64,000 nucleotides of DNA, taken from Muribaculaceae bacterium. GTDB taxonomy: Bacteria > Bacteroidota > Bacteroidia > Bacteroidales > Muribaculaceae. The stretch spans positions 1-64,000 of the forward strand of contig JAIDYR010000056.1 of assembly GCA_029057985.1 (NCBI GenBank). Direction: 5' to 3'. The notes under the pieces were generated by a model that saw only the letters and a list, made by a program, of their open reading frames with translations, was not told where the DNA came from and made no database searches. A program made the translations under genes and the position numbers. Of the stretch, positions 25,482-34,762 are shown one piece after another. Within the stretch, counting starts at the first letter, position 1. Each line of letters opens with the position of its first letter.

Positions 25482-27515
25482 TCAGGCTTTAGCGAGGAAT
25501 TTCTTGACTTCAGCCACGATGTTGCGCGGAGTGAATCCGAATTTCTCGTCAAGTACTTTTGCGGGTGCCGACGCTCCAAAGCGATTAAGGCCATAGACCT
25601 TCCATTCTCCTCTCATAAGGGGATAGAGAGTTGAGGGCAGTCCGGCAGTTATGCCATATACTTTGCCTGCCGGAGGAATTACTGAGTCGCGGTAGTCGGC
25701 CGGTTGATCAAGGAATTCACCGATTGACGGTACAGAGACTACGCGCGCCCTGATTCCCTCCGCTGCAAGCTCCTCAGCGGATTTAACTGCCAGAGAGACC
25801 TCGCTGCCGTTTGCTACGAACGTCACGTCAGCCGGGCCCTCAGTCTCAACGACCACATAGCCTCCTCGCGCCACGCCCTTCTTGGCTTGCTCGCGGCGTC
25901 CGTCGCCTGGAACATCGTCGATATCCTGGCGGGTAAAGATCATGACGGTCGGACGATCTGAAGTTGCCATGGCGAGCTTATAGCACTCTATTACTTCCGC
26001 AGTATCTGCAGGACGCAGGACAAGAACACTGCGTTTTCCACTTATATTATGCAGCTCTTCAAGAAGTCGCATCTGAGCTTCATGTTCTACGGGCTGATGC
26101 GTAGGGCCGTCTTCGCCTACTCTGAAGGCGTCGTGGCTGAATATGTATTTCACGGGAAGCTCCATCAAAGCTGACATGCGGATAGCAGGCTTCATATAAT
26201 CTGAGAAGACAAAGAATGTGCCGCAAGCTGCTTGCATACCGCCATGGAGTACTATGCCGTTCATTATGCAGGCCATTGTAAGTTCGGCAACCCCGGCATG
26301 CAGGAAGGCTCCGCTGAAATCGCCTTTTCTGAGTGCCCCGGTAGCCTTTAGGAAACCATCGGTCTTGTCGGAGTTTGCAAGGTCGGCGCTCGACACAATC
26401 ATGTTACCGACATGCTTGCCAAGATAGTTAAGAATAGCGGATGATGCCGTGCGGGTAGCCACGTTAGGCTTGATCTCAACCTCATCAAGATTCAGTTCGG
26501 GATTCTTACCGCTCAGATATTGGCCGAGAAGTTCGGCTTTCTGCGGCTCGGCTGCTTTCCATTCCGCAAACTTGACTTTCCATTCTCCGGCAGCACGTTC
26601 GAGTTCTGCCCGGCGGTCGTCATACATTGCCTGGACGTCGTCGAAAATTACCCACGGATTTTCCGGGTCTCCTCCGAGATTCTTTACTGTAGTGGCAATG
26701 CAGGCGCCGGCTTTCGACAGAGGCTGACCATGAGTCGACATAGCTCCCTCGAGTGATTTTCCGTCGGAAGTCATGACCTTGCGGGCCATTATTGTCCGAC
26801 CGATGATAAGCGTCGGACGCTCCGTCTCAGCTTTAGCGACATTAAGAGCGGAAAGGATTGCTTCGGGATCGCAACCATCGATTTCGAGTACACTCCAACC
26901 CCAGCTGCGATACTTTGCCGCGGTATCCTCCGTAGTGACATCCTCGACGTTGGTCGATAGTTGAACGGCATTGGAGTCATAATACATTATAAGATTGCTC
27001 AGACCCAGCGCGCCGGCGATGCGGCCCGCTCCCTGGGACACTTCTTCCTGGATTCCGCCGTCGGAAATGAAGGCATAGGTCTTATGAGCGACGATTTCAC
27101 CGAATCTCTGAGCATAGAAGCGCTCTGCGATCGCGCATCCGACTGCCATTGCATGACCCTGTCCGAGCGGACCGCTTGAATTGTCGACGCCTCGACCCGG
27201 ATCGAGTTCCGGATGACCCGGAGTCACGCTCCCCCACTGACGGAATTGCTGAAGTTCCTCGATTGAATAGCGACCCGTCAGCGCAAGCACGCCGTAAAGC
27301 ATCGGCGACTGATGGCCCGGATCGAGGAAGAATCTGTCGCGTGCGACCCATTCCGGGTCACGGGGATCATAATTGATGACTTTCGAGAAAAGCACATTGA
27401 CGAAGTCGGCTCCGCCCATTGATCCACCGGGATGACCCGATTTGGCCGCTTCCACCATCTCCGCGATTAGGATACGGATATTGTCCGCGGCACGATTCAT
27501 TAAGTGTTTGTCCAT
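25482..27515 (-). CDS. tkt: Transketolase
   Basis: Thiamine-diphosphate enzyme of the pentose phosphate pathway, moving two-carbon units between sugar phosphates in the cytosol. Seen: GHPGGSMGGADF at the N-terminus, the TPP-binding GHAMAVGCAIAER and SDGGIQEEVSQGA regions, HDAFRVGEDGPTHQPVEH in the central pyrimidine domain, and the C-terminal domain ending KFLAKA. At 677 aa it is a full single-chain enzyme. It starts 28 bp after a sugar transporter gene, so the two are probably one transcript. Confidence 0.96.
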   Translation of the reverse strand: MDKHLMNRAADNIRILIAEMVEAAKSGHPGGSMGGADFVNVLFSKVINYDPRDPEWVARDRFFLDPGHQSPMLYGVLALTGRYSIEELQQFRQWGSVTPGHPELDPGRGVDNSSGPLGQGHAMAVGCAIAERFYAQRFGEIVAHKTYAFISDGGIQEEVSQGAGRIAGALGLSNLIMYYDSNAVQLSTNVEDVTTEDTAAKYRSWGWSVLEIDGCDPEAILSALNVAKAETERPTLIIGRTIMARKVMTSDGKSLEGAMSTHGQPLSKAGACIATTVKNLGGDPENPWVIFDDVQAMYDDRRAELERAAGEWKVKFAEWKAAEPQKAELLGQYLSGKNPELNLDEVEIKPNVATRTASSAILNYLGKHVGNMIVSSADLANSDKTDGFLKATGALRKGDFSGAFLHAGVAELTMACIMNGIVLHGGMQAACGTFFVFSDYMKPAIRMSALMELPVKYIFSHDAFRVGEDGPTHQPVEHEAQMRLLEELHNISGKRSVLVLRPADTAEVIECYKLAMATSDRPTVMIFTRQDIDDVPGDGRREQAKKGVARGGYVVVETEGPADVTFVANGSEVSLAVKSAEELAAEGIRARVVSVPSIGEFLDQPADYRDSVIPPAGKVYGITAGLPSTLYPLMRGEWKVYGLNRFGASAPAKVLDEKFGFTPRNIVAEVKKFLAKA

Positions 27516-27543
27516 GGAAATGTTTTATATTGTATGGTTGGAT

Positions 27544-28869
27544 TTATTTCTCTACAAGTACTTCAGGAGATTCGGCCACATGCTTCGAAGGACGCGACAA
27601 CAGGACAGCATAGAGCAGGATATAGCCGGCAAGGACGAAATCAAGCCAGAAACTGTTGAGGATATCATTACCTGCCAACACAGACTGGATAGTCGGGAAG
27701 ATACCTCCGCCGCATACCATCACCATGAACATACCGGAAGCTACCGCTGTATATTTACCCAGCCCGGTCACCGACAGGTTGAATATCGCGCCCCACATGA
27801 TAGAGGCGAAGAAACCGCAAAGCACGAAGAATATCGCATTCATAGGAATCTTTACGAAGCTGAAGGAAAGTTCGCCGGAATCAAATCCTATGAAGCTGAC
27901 AAGTGTTTCTTCCGTAAAGATGCCGGCAAGTATGAAGGCCATAGAGCCTATGCCGGCGATAGTCAGCATCACGCGCGATGACACCTTGCCACCGATCAGG
28001 CCGCCGATAAAGCGCCCGATCAGCATCAGAAGCCAATAGATGCCGCATACGGTGCCGGCAATTGCCGCGCTCGATGCAACATTCATTGCTTTGACATCTA
28101 CATGCTTCTCAAGAAATTGATAAGTCCAGTTTGCCATCCCTACTTCGAGCCCTACATAGCAGAAGATCGCCAGAACTCCGAAGGTAAAGTTGTGGTATTG
28201 GAAGGCTTTGATGACCTTTACTTTCTCGGAGGGCTTTCCTAAATCTTCGGCTTCAGGAAGATGGCTGAAGAAGAGAACTATGAATGCCACAGCGAAAATG
28301 CCCATAGCGAGATAGAAGACGGGATTGGCTGAAGATATTGAACTTGCTGCGCCACCGAGCAGGCCGCCAACAATGACGGGCGCCAGAGTAGCTCCGAGAG
28401 AGTTGAATGTGCCGCCGAACTGCACCAGCTGATTGCCCTTGTTGGGCGTAGAGCCCAGAGAATTCAGCATAGGATTGACCACAGTATTGAGCAAACACAT
28501 AGAGAATCCCGCTACGAAAGCGCCAATAAGATAAATTGTCACTGCGGTAGAGTCAGCAACTATAAAACCTGAGCAATACGTAATAGCAACTCCGATGAAG
28601 CCTATGGTGACAGCCCATAGTGCAGTCATGCGGAAGCCTTTATTCTGAAGAAGTTTACCCGCAGGATAACCCATAAATGCATAGGCTATGAAATTGGCGA
28701 GGGTGCCGAGTTGCGACATCATCGGATTCCCTGCCGACATCTTTTCAATGACCGAACCAAGAGGATTCTGATATCCGGTGACAAACGCTATCATAAAGAA
28801 CAGCGCAAACATTATGACGATAGGCAGAGCGTAATTGCCTTTCTTCTGCGGGTTATTATTCTCAACCAT
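27544..28869 (-). CDS. Sugar:H+ symporter of the major facilitator superfamily (FucP/GlcP-like)
   Basis: A 12-span inner-membrane transporter. Seen: about twelve hydrophobic segments of ~20 residues, the N-terminal FALFFMIAFVTGYQNPL, GYPAGKLLQNKGFR in the first cytosolic loop, and NTVVNPMLNSLGS, which resemble the fucose/glucose/galactose symporter (FHS) family of Bacteroidota. The likely substrate is a hexose, or fucose, brought in with protons. The transketolase gene directly downstream links it to central sugar use. The exact sugar is not readable. Confidence 0.83.
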   Translation of the reverse strand: MVENNNPQKKGNYALPIVIMFALFFMIAFVTGYQNPLGSVIEKMSAGNPMMSQLGTLANFIAYAFMGYPAGKLLQNKGFRMTALWAVTIGFIGVAITYCSGFIVADSTAVTIYLIGAFVAGFSMCLLNTVVNPMLNSLGSTPNKGNQLVQFGGTFNSLGATLAPVIVGGLLGGAASSISSANPVFYLAMGIFAVAFIVLFFSHLPEAEDLGKPSEKVKVIKAFQYHNFTFGVLAIFCYVGLEVGMANWTYQFLEKHVDVKAMNVASSAAIAGTVCGIYWLLMLIGRFIGGLIGGKVSSRVMLTIAGIGSMAFILAGIFTEETLVSFIGFDSGELSFSFVKIPMNAIFFVLCGFFASIMWGAIFNLSVTGLGKYTAVASGMFMVMVCGGGIFPTIQSVLAGNDILNSFWLDFVLAGYILLYAVLLSRPSKHVAESPEVLVEK

Positions 28870-28934
28870 ATTTTGTACTTTACTTATTACTCACTGATTA
28901 TTACTCGATTTGATTATCGCTAGCAAGAATAAAA

Positions 28935-29609
28935 TCAATATTCACGGACGCCGAAGATGCGTGTCCCGACTCTGATAAGAGTAGCTCCTTCTTCTACGGC
29001 AATCGGCCAGTCGCCGCTCATGCCCATAGAGATTTCATCAAATCCCCGGAGCTCGGGAATCTCATCCTTTATGATCCTGAAGAGCTCAGCTATTTTTTGA
29101 AAATCTTCTCTTACTCTGCCGAGATCATCTGTATTGGACGCCATTCCCATTACACCGCAGATATGCGTCGCCTTGAGAGATTCGAATCTGCGCTGTCGAA
29201 AATAATCGAGAAGTTCTTCGGGTGAGAATCCGAATTTTGTCTCTTCGCGTGCCACATGAATCTGCATCAGCACTCTTGTTGTCACACCCGCTTTTTCCGA
29301 CTCCCTGTCGATAATCTCCAGCAATCTCTCCGAATCGACGCTCTCAATAAGACTTGTCTTTCCGATAAGCTGACGCACCTTATTAGTCTGCAGATGCCCT
29401 ATGAAATGCCATTCGATGTCGGCGGGCAATGCGTCACTCTTCCTGATGAGTTCCTGAACTCTGCTTTCTCCAAAACGACGCTGTCCGGCCTCATAAGCCG
29501 CCATGACAGCATCCTCCGGATGAAATTTAGATACGGCTACCAGATTGATTCCTGCCGGAATTTCCGATTGCAGGACCTTTATATTATGGCGTATTTCCGA
29601 GTCATTCAT
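28935..29609 (-). CDS. YggS-family pyridoxal-phosphate homeostasis protein
   Basis: A PLP-binding protein (PLPBP/YggS/ProSC) that buffers cellular PLP and affects amino acid and keto acid pools; no enzyme activity is established for the family. Seen: LVAVSKFHP with the PLP Lys, RRFGESRVQELIRK, EWHFIGHLQTNKVR, and MGMSGDWPIAVEEGATLIRVGTRIFG near the end. The 224-aa length matches. The DUF4494 gene lies 58 bp upstream in the same direction. Confidence 0.93.
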   Translation of the reverse strand: MNDSEIRHNIKVLQSEIPAGINLVAVSKFHPEDAVMAAYEAGQRRFGESRVQELIRKSDALPADIEWHFIGHLQTNKVRQLIGKTSLIESVDSERLLEIIDRESEKAGVTTRVLMQIHVAREETKFGFSPEELLDYFRQRRFESLKATHICGVMGMASNTDDLGRVREDFQKIAELFRIIKDEIPELRGFDEISMGMSGDWPIAVEEGATLIRVGTRIFGVREY

Positions 29610-29667
29610 AATGATTTCTGCTGATCTCTGATTATCTTGTCAGTTATCCCGACGCTCAGTATCTGGT

Positions 29668-30117
29668 TTACTCCTTATCTTTCTTGGAGTCGAGCTCAAG
29701 CGCGAAGACATCCATGACGGGAGTCTCGGCTATTGAAGCTATCTCGAAGTCGGCCAGAGTACCCTTCATTCCTTCGCGGAAATTGACGAGAGCCGAATCG
29801 AAATCCGCAGCTTGCACCAGAGTGAAGACCGCCGATTTCTTTTCCGCCCCGCTGCGTTCATCAAGAGTTATGATATTATATTTTACCATATAGTACTTGT
29901 CGCCGGTAGCATCATAAAAGATTTCCGCAATCTTGGTCTTCTTTACTGCAGAGATAGTGAATTCTCCTGAGATGAAAGGTTTCATCTCTTCAATTATGCG
30001 GGATTCCGCCTCAGTGAAACTTAGGGCGTCGACAATATAGGGTTCATTGACTCGCTTTACCGCGCCGTTCTCCTGCATTTTGTCGTAGCGTACCTTACAT
30101 TCAAACCAAAGTGCCAT
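29668..30117 (-). CDS. DUF4494-family protein
   Basis: A small cytosolic protein of unknown function, found mainly in Bacteroidota and recognised from its start MALWFECKVRYDKMQENG and the following VNEPYIVDALSFTEAE pattern. No signal peptide, membrane segment or catalytic motif is visible. It is the first gene after a good minus-strand promoter and is followed by yggS, so the two may be cotranscribed. The family name is from memory of the sequence pattern and should be confirmed by profile search. Confidence 0.75.
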   Translation of the reverse strand: MALWFECKVRYDKMQENGAVKRVNEPYIVDALSFTEAESRIIEEMKPFISGEFTISAVKKTKIAEIFYDATGDKYYMVKYNIITLDERSGAEKKSAVFTLVQAADFDSALVNFREGMKGTLADFEIASIAETPVMDVFALELDSKKDKE

Positions 30118-30222
30118 TTGATGGATATGTCTTTACTAAATATCAGTATTCCCTTCTGTATGCATGGCCGTTGCCAGACTGCAACATTATGTCGGGACGG
30201 AGCCGCAGCTCCTTTCTGCTGA

Positions 30223-30253
30223 CAAAGATACTAACTTTTTATTTCAACTCAAA
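30223..30253 (-). promoter_or_regulatory. Promoter of the DUF4494-yggS group
   Basis: Minus strand: TTTG (30250-30253), 19 bases, then TATCTTTG (30223-30230), a full TTTG/TAnnTTTG pair. The leader is about 100 nt. Confidence 0.7.
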
Positions 30254-30334
30254 ATAATTTGACGGTAACTTCAAAATTTTTACATTCGTCGATAATTTTT
30301 TCTACATAAACTATCTTTTTTGCATTTATTTTTT

Positions 30335-30342
30335 TATATTTG
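30335..30342 (+). promoter_or_regulatory. -7 promoter box for the DUF4492-cydAB operon
   Basis: TATATTTG matches TAnnTTTG. No well-spaced -33 TTTG. Transcription would start near 30348, and the ~90-nt leader opens with an AAGAAGT...AACTTCTT hairpin. Confidence 0.5.
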
Positions 30343-30438
30343 CATTTCCTAAGAAGTCGCAGAAACTTCTTGCTCAGAATTTACCCTCTGAAAAATCATA
30401 AAACAGGAAAAGCCAACATCTAATTAGTCTGATCCCGA

Positions 30439-30642
30439 ATGACACTACAGGAAATATATGCAATGTATCGCGACGGCTTTCGCGAGATGACAATCGGACG
30501 CACGCTCTGGGCTCTGATTCTCATCAAATTGTTTATACTCTTTTTCGTCATCAAATTATTCTTTTTCCCTAATCTGCTTGAACGAGATTACGACTCCGAC
30601 GCCGCACGCGCAGAGGCAGTCAGAGAGAATCTTACAAAATGA
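30439..30642 (+). CDS. DUF4492 small membrane protein of the cytochrome bd operon
   Basis: A 67-aa protein with one membrane span (WALILIKLFILFFVIKLFFFP) flanked by charged ends. Proteins of this family (DUF4492) regularly sit just before cydA in Bacteroidota, so it may be a small accessory subunit of the bd oxidase, in the way CydX serves in proteobacteria; no sequence relation to CydX is claimed. It ends 78 bp ahead of cydA. Confidence 0.82.
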   Translation: MTLQEIYAMYRDGFREMTIGRTLWALILIKLFILFFVIKLFFFPNLLERDYDSDAARAEAVRENLTK

Positions 30643-30719
30643 TTTCCGGTATTATTCCGAATTTCAGCAAGTATTGACATCATAAACTGAATATTTAACC
30701 TTTAACCCCATACGAGATT

Positions 30720-32288
30720 ATGAACGATCTAATTACCGTAGTTGATTGGTCGCGCTGGCAATTCGCACTGACGGCCATCTACCATTGGCTTTTCGTCCCG
30801 TTGACTCTCGGCCTCTCAGTCATTGTCGCGGTGATGGAGTCAATCTATCTCAAGACCGGCGACAAACGCTGGCTTCAGACGACTAAATTCTGGATGACTC
30901 TTCTTGCCATCAACTTTGCAATTGGCGTAGCGACAGGCATCATCCTGGAGTTCGAGTTCGGCACTAACTGGAGTAACTACTCATGGTTTGTAGGCGACAT
31001 CTTCGGCGCTCCTCTCGCAATCGAGGGTATCCTGGCATTCTTCATGGAAGCCACATTCGGAGCCGTCATGTTCTTCGGTTGGGGCAAGGTCTCTCCAAAA
31101 TTTCATCTTCTGTCGACTTGGCTGACTGCGATCGGAGCCTCTATCTCAGCTCTATGGATTCTTGTGGCAAATTCTTGGATGCAATATCCGGTCGGCATGG
31201 AATTCGATCCTGCGCAGATGCGCAATGTAATGGATAATTTCTGGGCTCTCTTCTCGGGAGTCGCAATCAATAAATTCTTCCATGCTGTTCTGAGCGGATG
31301 GGCTCTGTCGGGAGTCTTCGTCATCGGCGTATCTTGCTTCTTCCTCTTCCGCCGCAGCAATCGTGATTTCGCTCTCAGATCTATAAAGACCGGCGGATGG
31401 ATCGGACTTATCGGATTGCTGTTATGTATGTTCACCGGCGACGGCTCAGCCGTAGAGGTGACAAAGACCCAACCGATGAAATTAGCTGCCATGGAAGGTC
31501 TCTACGAAGGCTCTGAAGGTCAGAGCCTCGTTGGAATCGGATTGATCAATCCCGAAAAGAAATGGGACAACAATGAGGATCCCTATCTTTTTGAAATCTC
31601 GCTTCCGAAAGGCCTATCGCTATTGGCCCGCCATGATCTGAATGCTTTCGTTCCTGGCATCAATGATATCATCAACGGCGTAGACATAATCGACGGCGAC
31701 ACTGTCAACACTGTATCATATGCCGACCGCATCACACGAGGCAAACTCGCTCAAGATGCCATCCACGACTACGGAATTGCCTTACGCAATGGGAATCAGG
31801 CAGGAGTAGAAGCCGCGCAGAAAGTACTGAGCGAGAATTACCAATTCTTCGGCTACGGCTATTTTGATTCTCCGGGTCAGGCTGTGCCTCCGGTTGCGCT
31901 GACTTTCTATTCATTCCGCGTGATGGTGATTCTGGGAAGTTATTTCCTCCTGTTCTACGTTGTAATGCTTTTCCTTGCCTATAAAGCTCCTCAATGGTTG
32001 GAGAGCAAGAAGTGGCTGCTTGTCATTGCAATGATCTCAGTGCCGCTGATGTATATATGCTCGGAAGCGGGATGGTGTGTAGCCGAGGTAGGACGTCAGC
32101 CCTGGACGGTGCAGGATCTGCTTCCCGTCGGCGCGGCAATCTCTGATATTCCTGCTGCTTCCGTCATCACAACCTTCTGGATCTTTGCTGCTGTCTTCAC
32201 TATCCTTCTTTGTGCGGAAGTCAGCATCATGATCAAGTGGATCAACGGAGCCACTAAAAAAGACCTCGACAATCCAACCCATAAATAA
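30720..32288 (+). CDS. cydA: Cytochrome bd quinol oxidase subunit I
   Basis: Heme-bearing subunit of the high-affinity terminal oxidase that lets anaerobes remove or respire trace oxygen. Seen: N-terminal WQFALTAIYHWLFVPLTLGLS with a heme-ligand His, FEFGTNWSNYSWFVGDIFG, and the conserved EVGRQPW motif near the C-terminus. About nine membrane spans. The 522-aa length fits the short Q-loop class, and the residues between spans 6 and 7 (NPEKKWDNNEDPYLF onward) form the quinol loop. It is followed by cydB after 11 bp. Confidence 0.96.
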   Translation: MNDLITVVDWSRWQFALTAIYHWLFVPLTLGLSVIVAVMESIYLKTGDKRWLQTTKFWMTLLAINFAIGVATGIILEFEFGTNWSNYSWFVGDIFGAPLAIEGILAFFMEATFGAVMFFGWGKVSPKFHLLSTWLTAIGASISALWILVANSWMQYPVGMEFDPAQMRNVMDNFWALFSGVAINKFFHAVLSGWALSGVFVIGVSCFFLFRRSNRDFALRSIKTGGWIGLIGLLLCMFTGDGSAVEVTKTQPMKLAAMEGLYEGSEGQSLVGIGLINPEKKWDNNEDPYLFEISLPKGLSLLARHDLNAFVPGINDIINGVDIIDGDTVNTVSYADRITRGKLAQDAIHDYGIALRNGNQAGVEAAQKVLSENYQFFGYGYFDSPGQAVPPVALTFYSFRVMVILGSYFLLFYVVMLFLAYKAPQWLESKKWLLVIAMISVPLMYICSEAGWCVAEVGRQPWTVQDLLPVGAAISDIPAASVITTFWIFAAVFTILLCAEVSIMIKWINGATKKDLDNPTHK

Positions 32289-32299
32289 TCCTTATCGTC

Positions 32300-33433
32300 A
32301 TGACACTTGAAATTCTTCAGAATTATTGGTGGGTGATCGTCTCGGTATTAGGCGGCATCCTCGTCTTCATGCTCTTCGTTCAGGGAGGGCAGTCAATGCT
32401 CCTCAATGCTCCCGAGGCAGACTGGACCCAGATGATAGTCAATTCCATCGGTCGGAAATGGGAACTCACCTTTACGACCCTCGTCACTTTCGGCGGGGCT
32501 GCTTTCGCGGCTTTCCCCCTGTTCTATTCTACAAGTTTCGGAGGAGCCTATTGGCTCTGGATGCTGATCCTGCTCAGTTTCGTAGTCCAGGCCGTCAGCT
32601 ATGAATACCGAAATAAGAAGGGTAATCTCTACGGACGTCGCATCTACGACATATTCCTTTTCTTCAACGGATTTGCAGGCTGCATTCTGCTGGGGGTTGC
32701 AGTCGGAATGTTCTTCTTCGGCGGAGCCTTCACTATTGATCGTGCCGCCATGCTTAATGCATCAGCACCGGTAGTGTCGACATGGGCTCCAACCCATGGC
32801 TTTGAAGCGATTTTCTGCTGGAAGAATCTGCTTCTGGGACTTGCTGTCTTCTTTCTTGCCAGATGCCTGGCCGCCCTTTATCTTATCAATTCAGTTCGCG
32901 CAGGAGAAAAGTTCAATAAATGGATGATCAAGAATCTATGGTCATCGACTATTCTCTTCCTCATATGCTTCCTGGCTTTCATGGCTGTGCTGTTGACGTC
33001 GGAGGGCTATACTGTCGTTTTCTCCAATTCTGTAGCGACCGAGGTAGAGCCGACTCCGTTCAAGTATTGGCATAATCTTATCGGATCTCCGTCAATCCTT
33101 ATCCTGTTCCTGCTCGGAGTCGCCAATGTGCTACTCGGAATCCTTCGGACTCTCTTCGCAAGAAATTATACGCAGGGAATATGGTTTGCCGGAATCGGCA
33201 CATTCTTCACTGTCGTTGCACTATTCTGGATGGCGGGATTTTGCCAGACCCCGTTCCTACCCTCGACCAACGACCCGAATGCCTCGCTGACAATCTATAA
33301 CGCTTCTTCTTCCAAATTTACGTTGGAGACAATGACATACGTCTCCATCCTCGTACCTTTCGTAGTAGGATATATATGGTACGTCTGGAAGAAAATAGAT
33401 TCACATAAAATCACAGATGCCGATGTCCATTAA
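32300..33433 (+). CDS. cydB: Cytochrome bd quinol oxidase subunit II
   Basis: Partner membrane subunit of CydA, stabilising the heme site. Seen: eight or more hydrophobic spans, the early FVQGGQSML and the typical RKWELTFTTLVTFGGAAFAAFPLFY region. At 377 aa it fits CydB. The last codons overlap the start region of the chromate transporter gene, so cydAB and the transporter may be one operon. Confidence 0.94.
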   Translation: MTLEILQNYWWVIVSVLGGILVFMLFVQGGQSMLLNAPEADWTQMIVNSIGRKWELTFTTLVTFGGAAFAAFPLFYSTSFGGAYWLWMLILLSFVVQAVSYEYRNKKGNLYGRRIYDIFLFFNGFAGCILLGVAVGMFFFGGAFTIDRAAMLNASAPVVSTWAPTHGFEAIFCWKNLLLGLAVFFLARCLAALYLINSVRAGEKFNKWMIKNLWSSTILFLICFLAFMAVLLTSEGYTVVFSNSVATEVEPTPFKYWHNLIGSPSILILFLLGVANVLLGILRTLFARNYTQGIWFAGIGTFFTVVALFWMAGFCQTPFLPSTNDPNASLTIYNASSSKFTLETMTYVSILVPFVVGYIWYVWKKIDSHKITDADVH

Positions 33434-34067
33434 TTCAGATGCATCGGAAAGCTCTTCGGCCTCACCTCGAAAAAACCGGGGTGAGGTCTTACAGCTTTTC
33501 TTATCATTCTTCAAGATCGGACTCTTCACTTTCGGAGGAGGCTGGGCGATGATTTCTATAATCGAAAGGGAGATTGTCGATAAGTTTCATTGGATCGAGC
33601 GCGACGATTTCCTTGATCTGCTGGCTGTAGCGCAATCTCTGCCGGGCATCCTCGCCGTCAATATCGCTACTGCGGTCGGCGACAAACTTCACGGAATGAA
33701 AGGATCAGCCATGGCAACATTAGGATGTATTCTCCCCTCTTTCCTTATAATTCTCGCTATAGCTATCTTCCTCACTCCGGATATGATTAAGAATAATCAT
33801 ACCTTATCGGCCATATTCATGGGTATCCGACCCGCCGTGGTAGCGCTTATCGTCGCTCCTGTCATTACTTCTGCTAAAGCTGCGAAACTGGGGCTGAAGA
33901 CAGTATGGATTCCTCTGCTGGTTGCGCTCATGATTTCATCATCTCAACTTTTCGGCATCAATTTAGGCTTTGGCTCAAATCCGATTCTATTTATCATCCT
34001 CGGAGGTATCGGGGGATGGGCGTTCTGGAAATTTAGTGTCCGCAATCTCAAGAAGTCGCAGAAATGA
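33417..34067 (+). CDS. Chromate transporter-family protein, first half-size subunit
   Basis: Short-chain CHR membrane protein. Seen: a hydrophilic Ser-rich start, then FFKIGLFTFGGGWAMISIIEREIV, AQSLPGILAVNIATAVG and five to six spans, matching one CHR domain. The paired gene begins inside its stop (ATGA), so the two probably form a heterodimer equal to the two halves of ChrA. The family exports chromate in some bacteria; the natural substrate in gut Bacteroidota is not known. The start overlaps the last 17 bp of cydB (ATG at 33417 or 33423). Confidence 0.87.
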   Translation: MPMSINSDASESSSASPRKNRGEVLQLFLSFFKIGLFTFGGGWAMISIIEREIVDKFHWIERDDFLDLLAVAQSLPGILAVNIATAVGDKLHGMKGSAMATLGCILPSFLIILAIAIFLTPDMIKNNHTLSAIFMGIRPAVVALIVAPVITSAKAAKLGLKTVWIPLLVALMISSSQLFGINLGFGSNPILFIILGGIGGWAFWKFSVRNLKKSQK

Positions 34068-34666
34068 ATATTTATCTGAAATTAATCTGGGCCTATCTCA
34101 AAATAGGAATTTTCGGATTTGGAGGCGGCTATGCCATGCTGTCGCTCGTAGAGCATTCAGTAGTCGACCCGGGATGGATCACAGAGACGATGTTTACGGA
34201 TATCGTAGCCATATCGCAGATGACCCCGGGTCCGATCGGGATCAATTCAGCTACATATATAGGGTATGTCGCCCCATCTCATGTCAATCCTCAACTTGCC
34301 TCTCCTCTCTGGGGAGTATTGGGTTCTGTCCTTGCAACTCTCGCCGTAGTATTGCCTTCCTTTTTCCTGGTCATATATAGTTCGCATTTCATTCGCAAGC
34401 ATCAGGAAAGCGGAGCTATAAAAGGGATATTCTCCGGTTTGCGTCCCGTAGTGGTCGGATTGATCGCCTCTGCGGCCATACTGCTTATGAATAATGCCAA
34501 CTTCAATCCCAATGGGATAGATTGGCAGCTATGGACCAACATTGGAATTTGCGCGGCGGCATTCTGTCTTGTCTATTTCAAATTCCCTTGGCGAGGTAAG
34601 AAAGTATCTCTTCATCCGATACTGGTCATCTGCCTGGCCGGTCTCGCAGGATTTCTTATCTACTGA
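34064..34666 (+). CDS. Chromate transporter-family protein, second half-size subunit
   Basis: Second CHR-domain membrane protein (200 aa). Seen: YLKIGIFGFGGGYAMLSLVEHSVV, ISQMTPGPIGINSATYIG and five to six spans. It is paralogous to the previous gene and overlaps it by 4 bp, so an obligate partnership is likely. It closes the DUF4492-cydAB-CHR run, and folC follows after a 96-bp gap. Confidence 0.87.
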   Translation: MNIYLKLIWAYLKIGIFGFGGGYAMLSLVEHSVVDPGWITETMFTDIVAISQMTPGPIGINSATYIGYVAPSHVNPQLASPLWGVLGSVLATLAVVLPSFFLVIYSSHFIRKHQESGAIKGIFSGLRPVVVGLIASAAILLMNNANFNPNGIDWQLWTNIGICAAAFCLVYFKFPWRGKKVSLHPILVICLAGLAGFLIY

Positions 34667-34762
34667 AGCATACCCCGTAGAAAAAAAATTAACATACAAC
34701 ACCTTAAATCTCAAATATATTTCTTAAATCTTAACTTATCGGCGCTAAGCGCTCTTCCTGCC

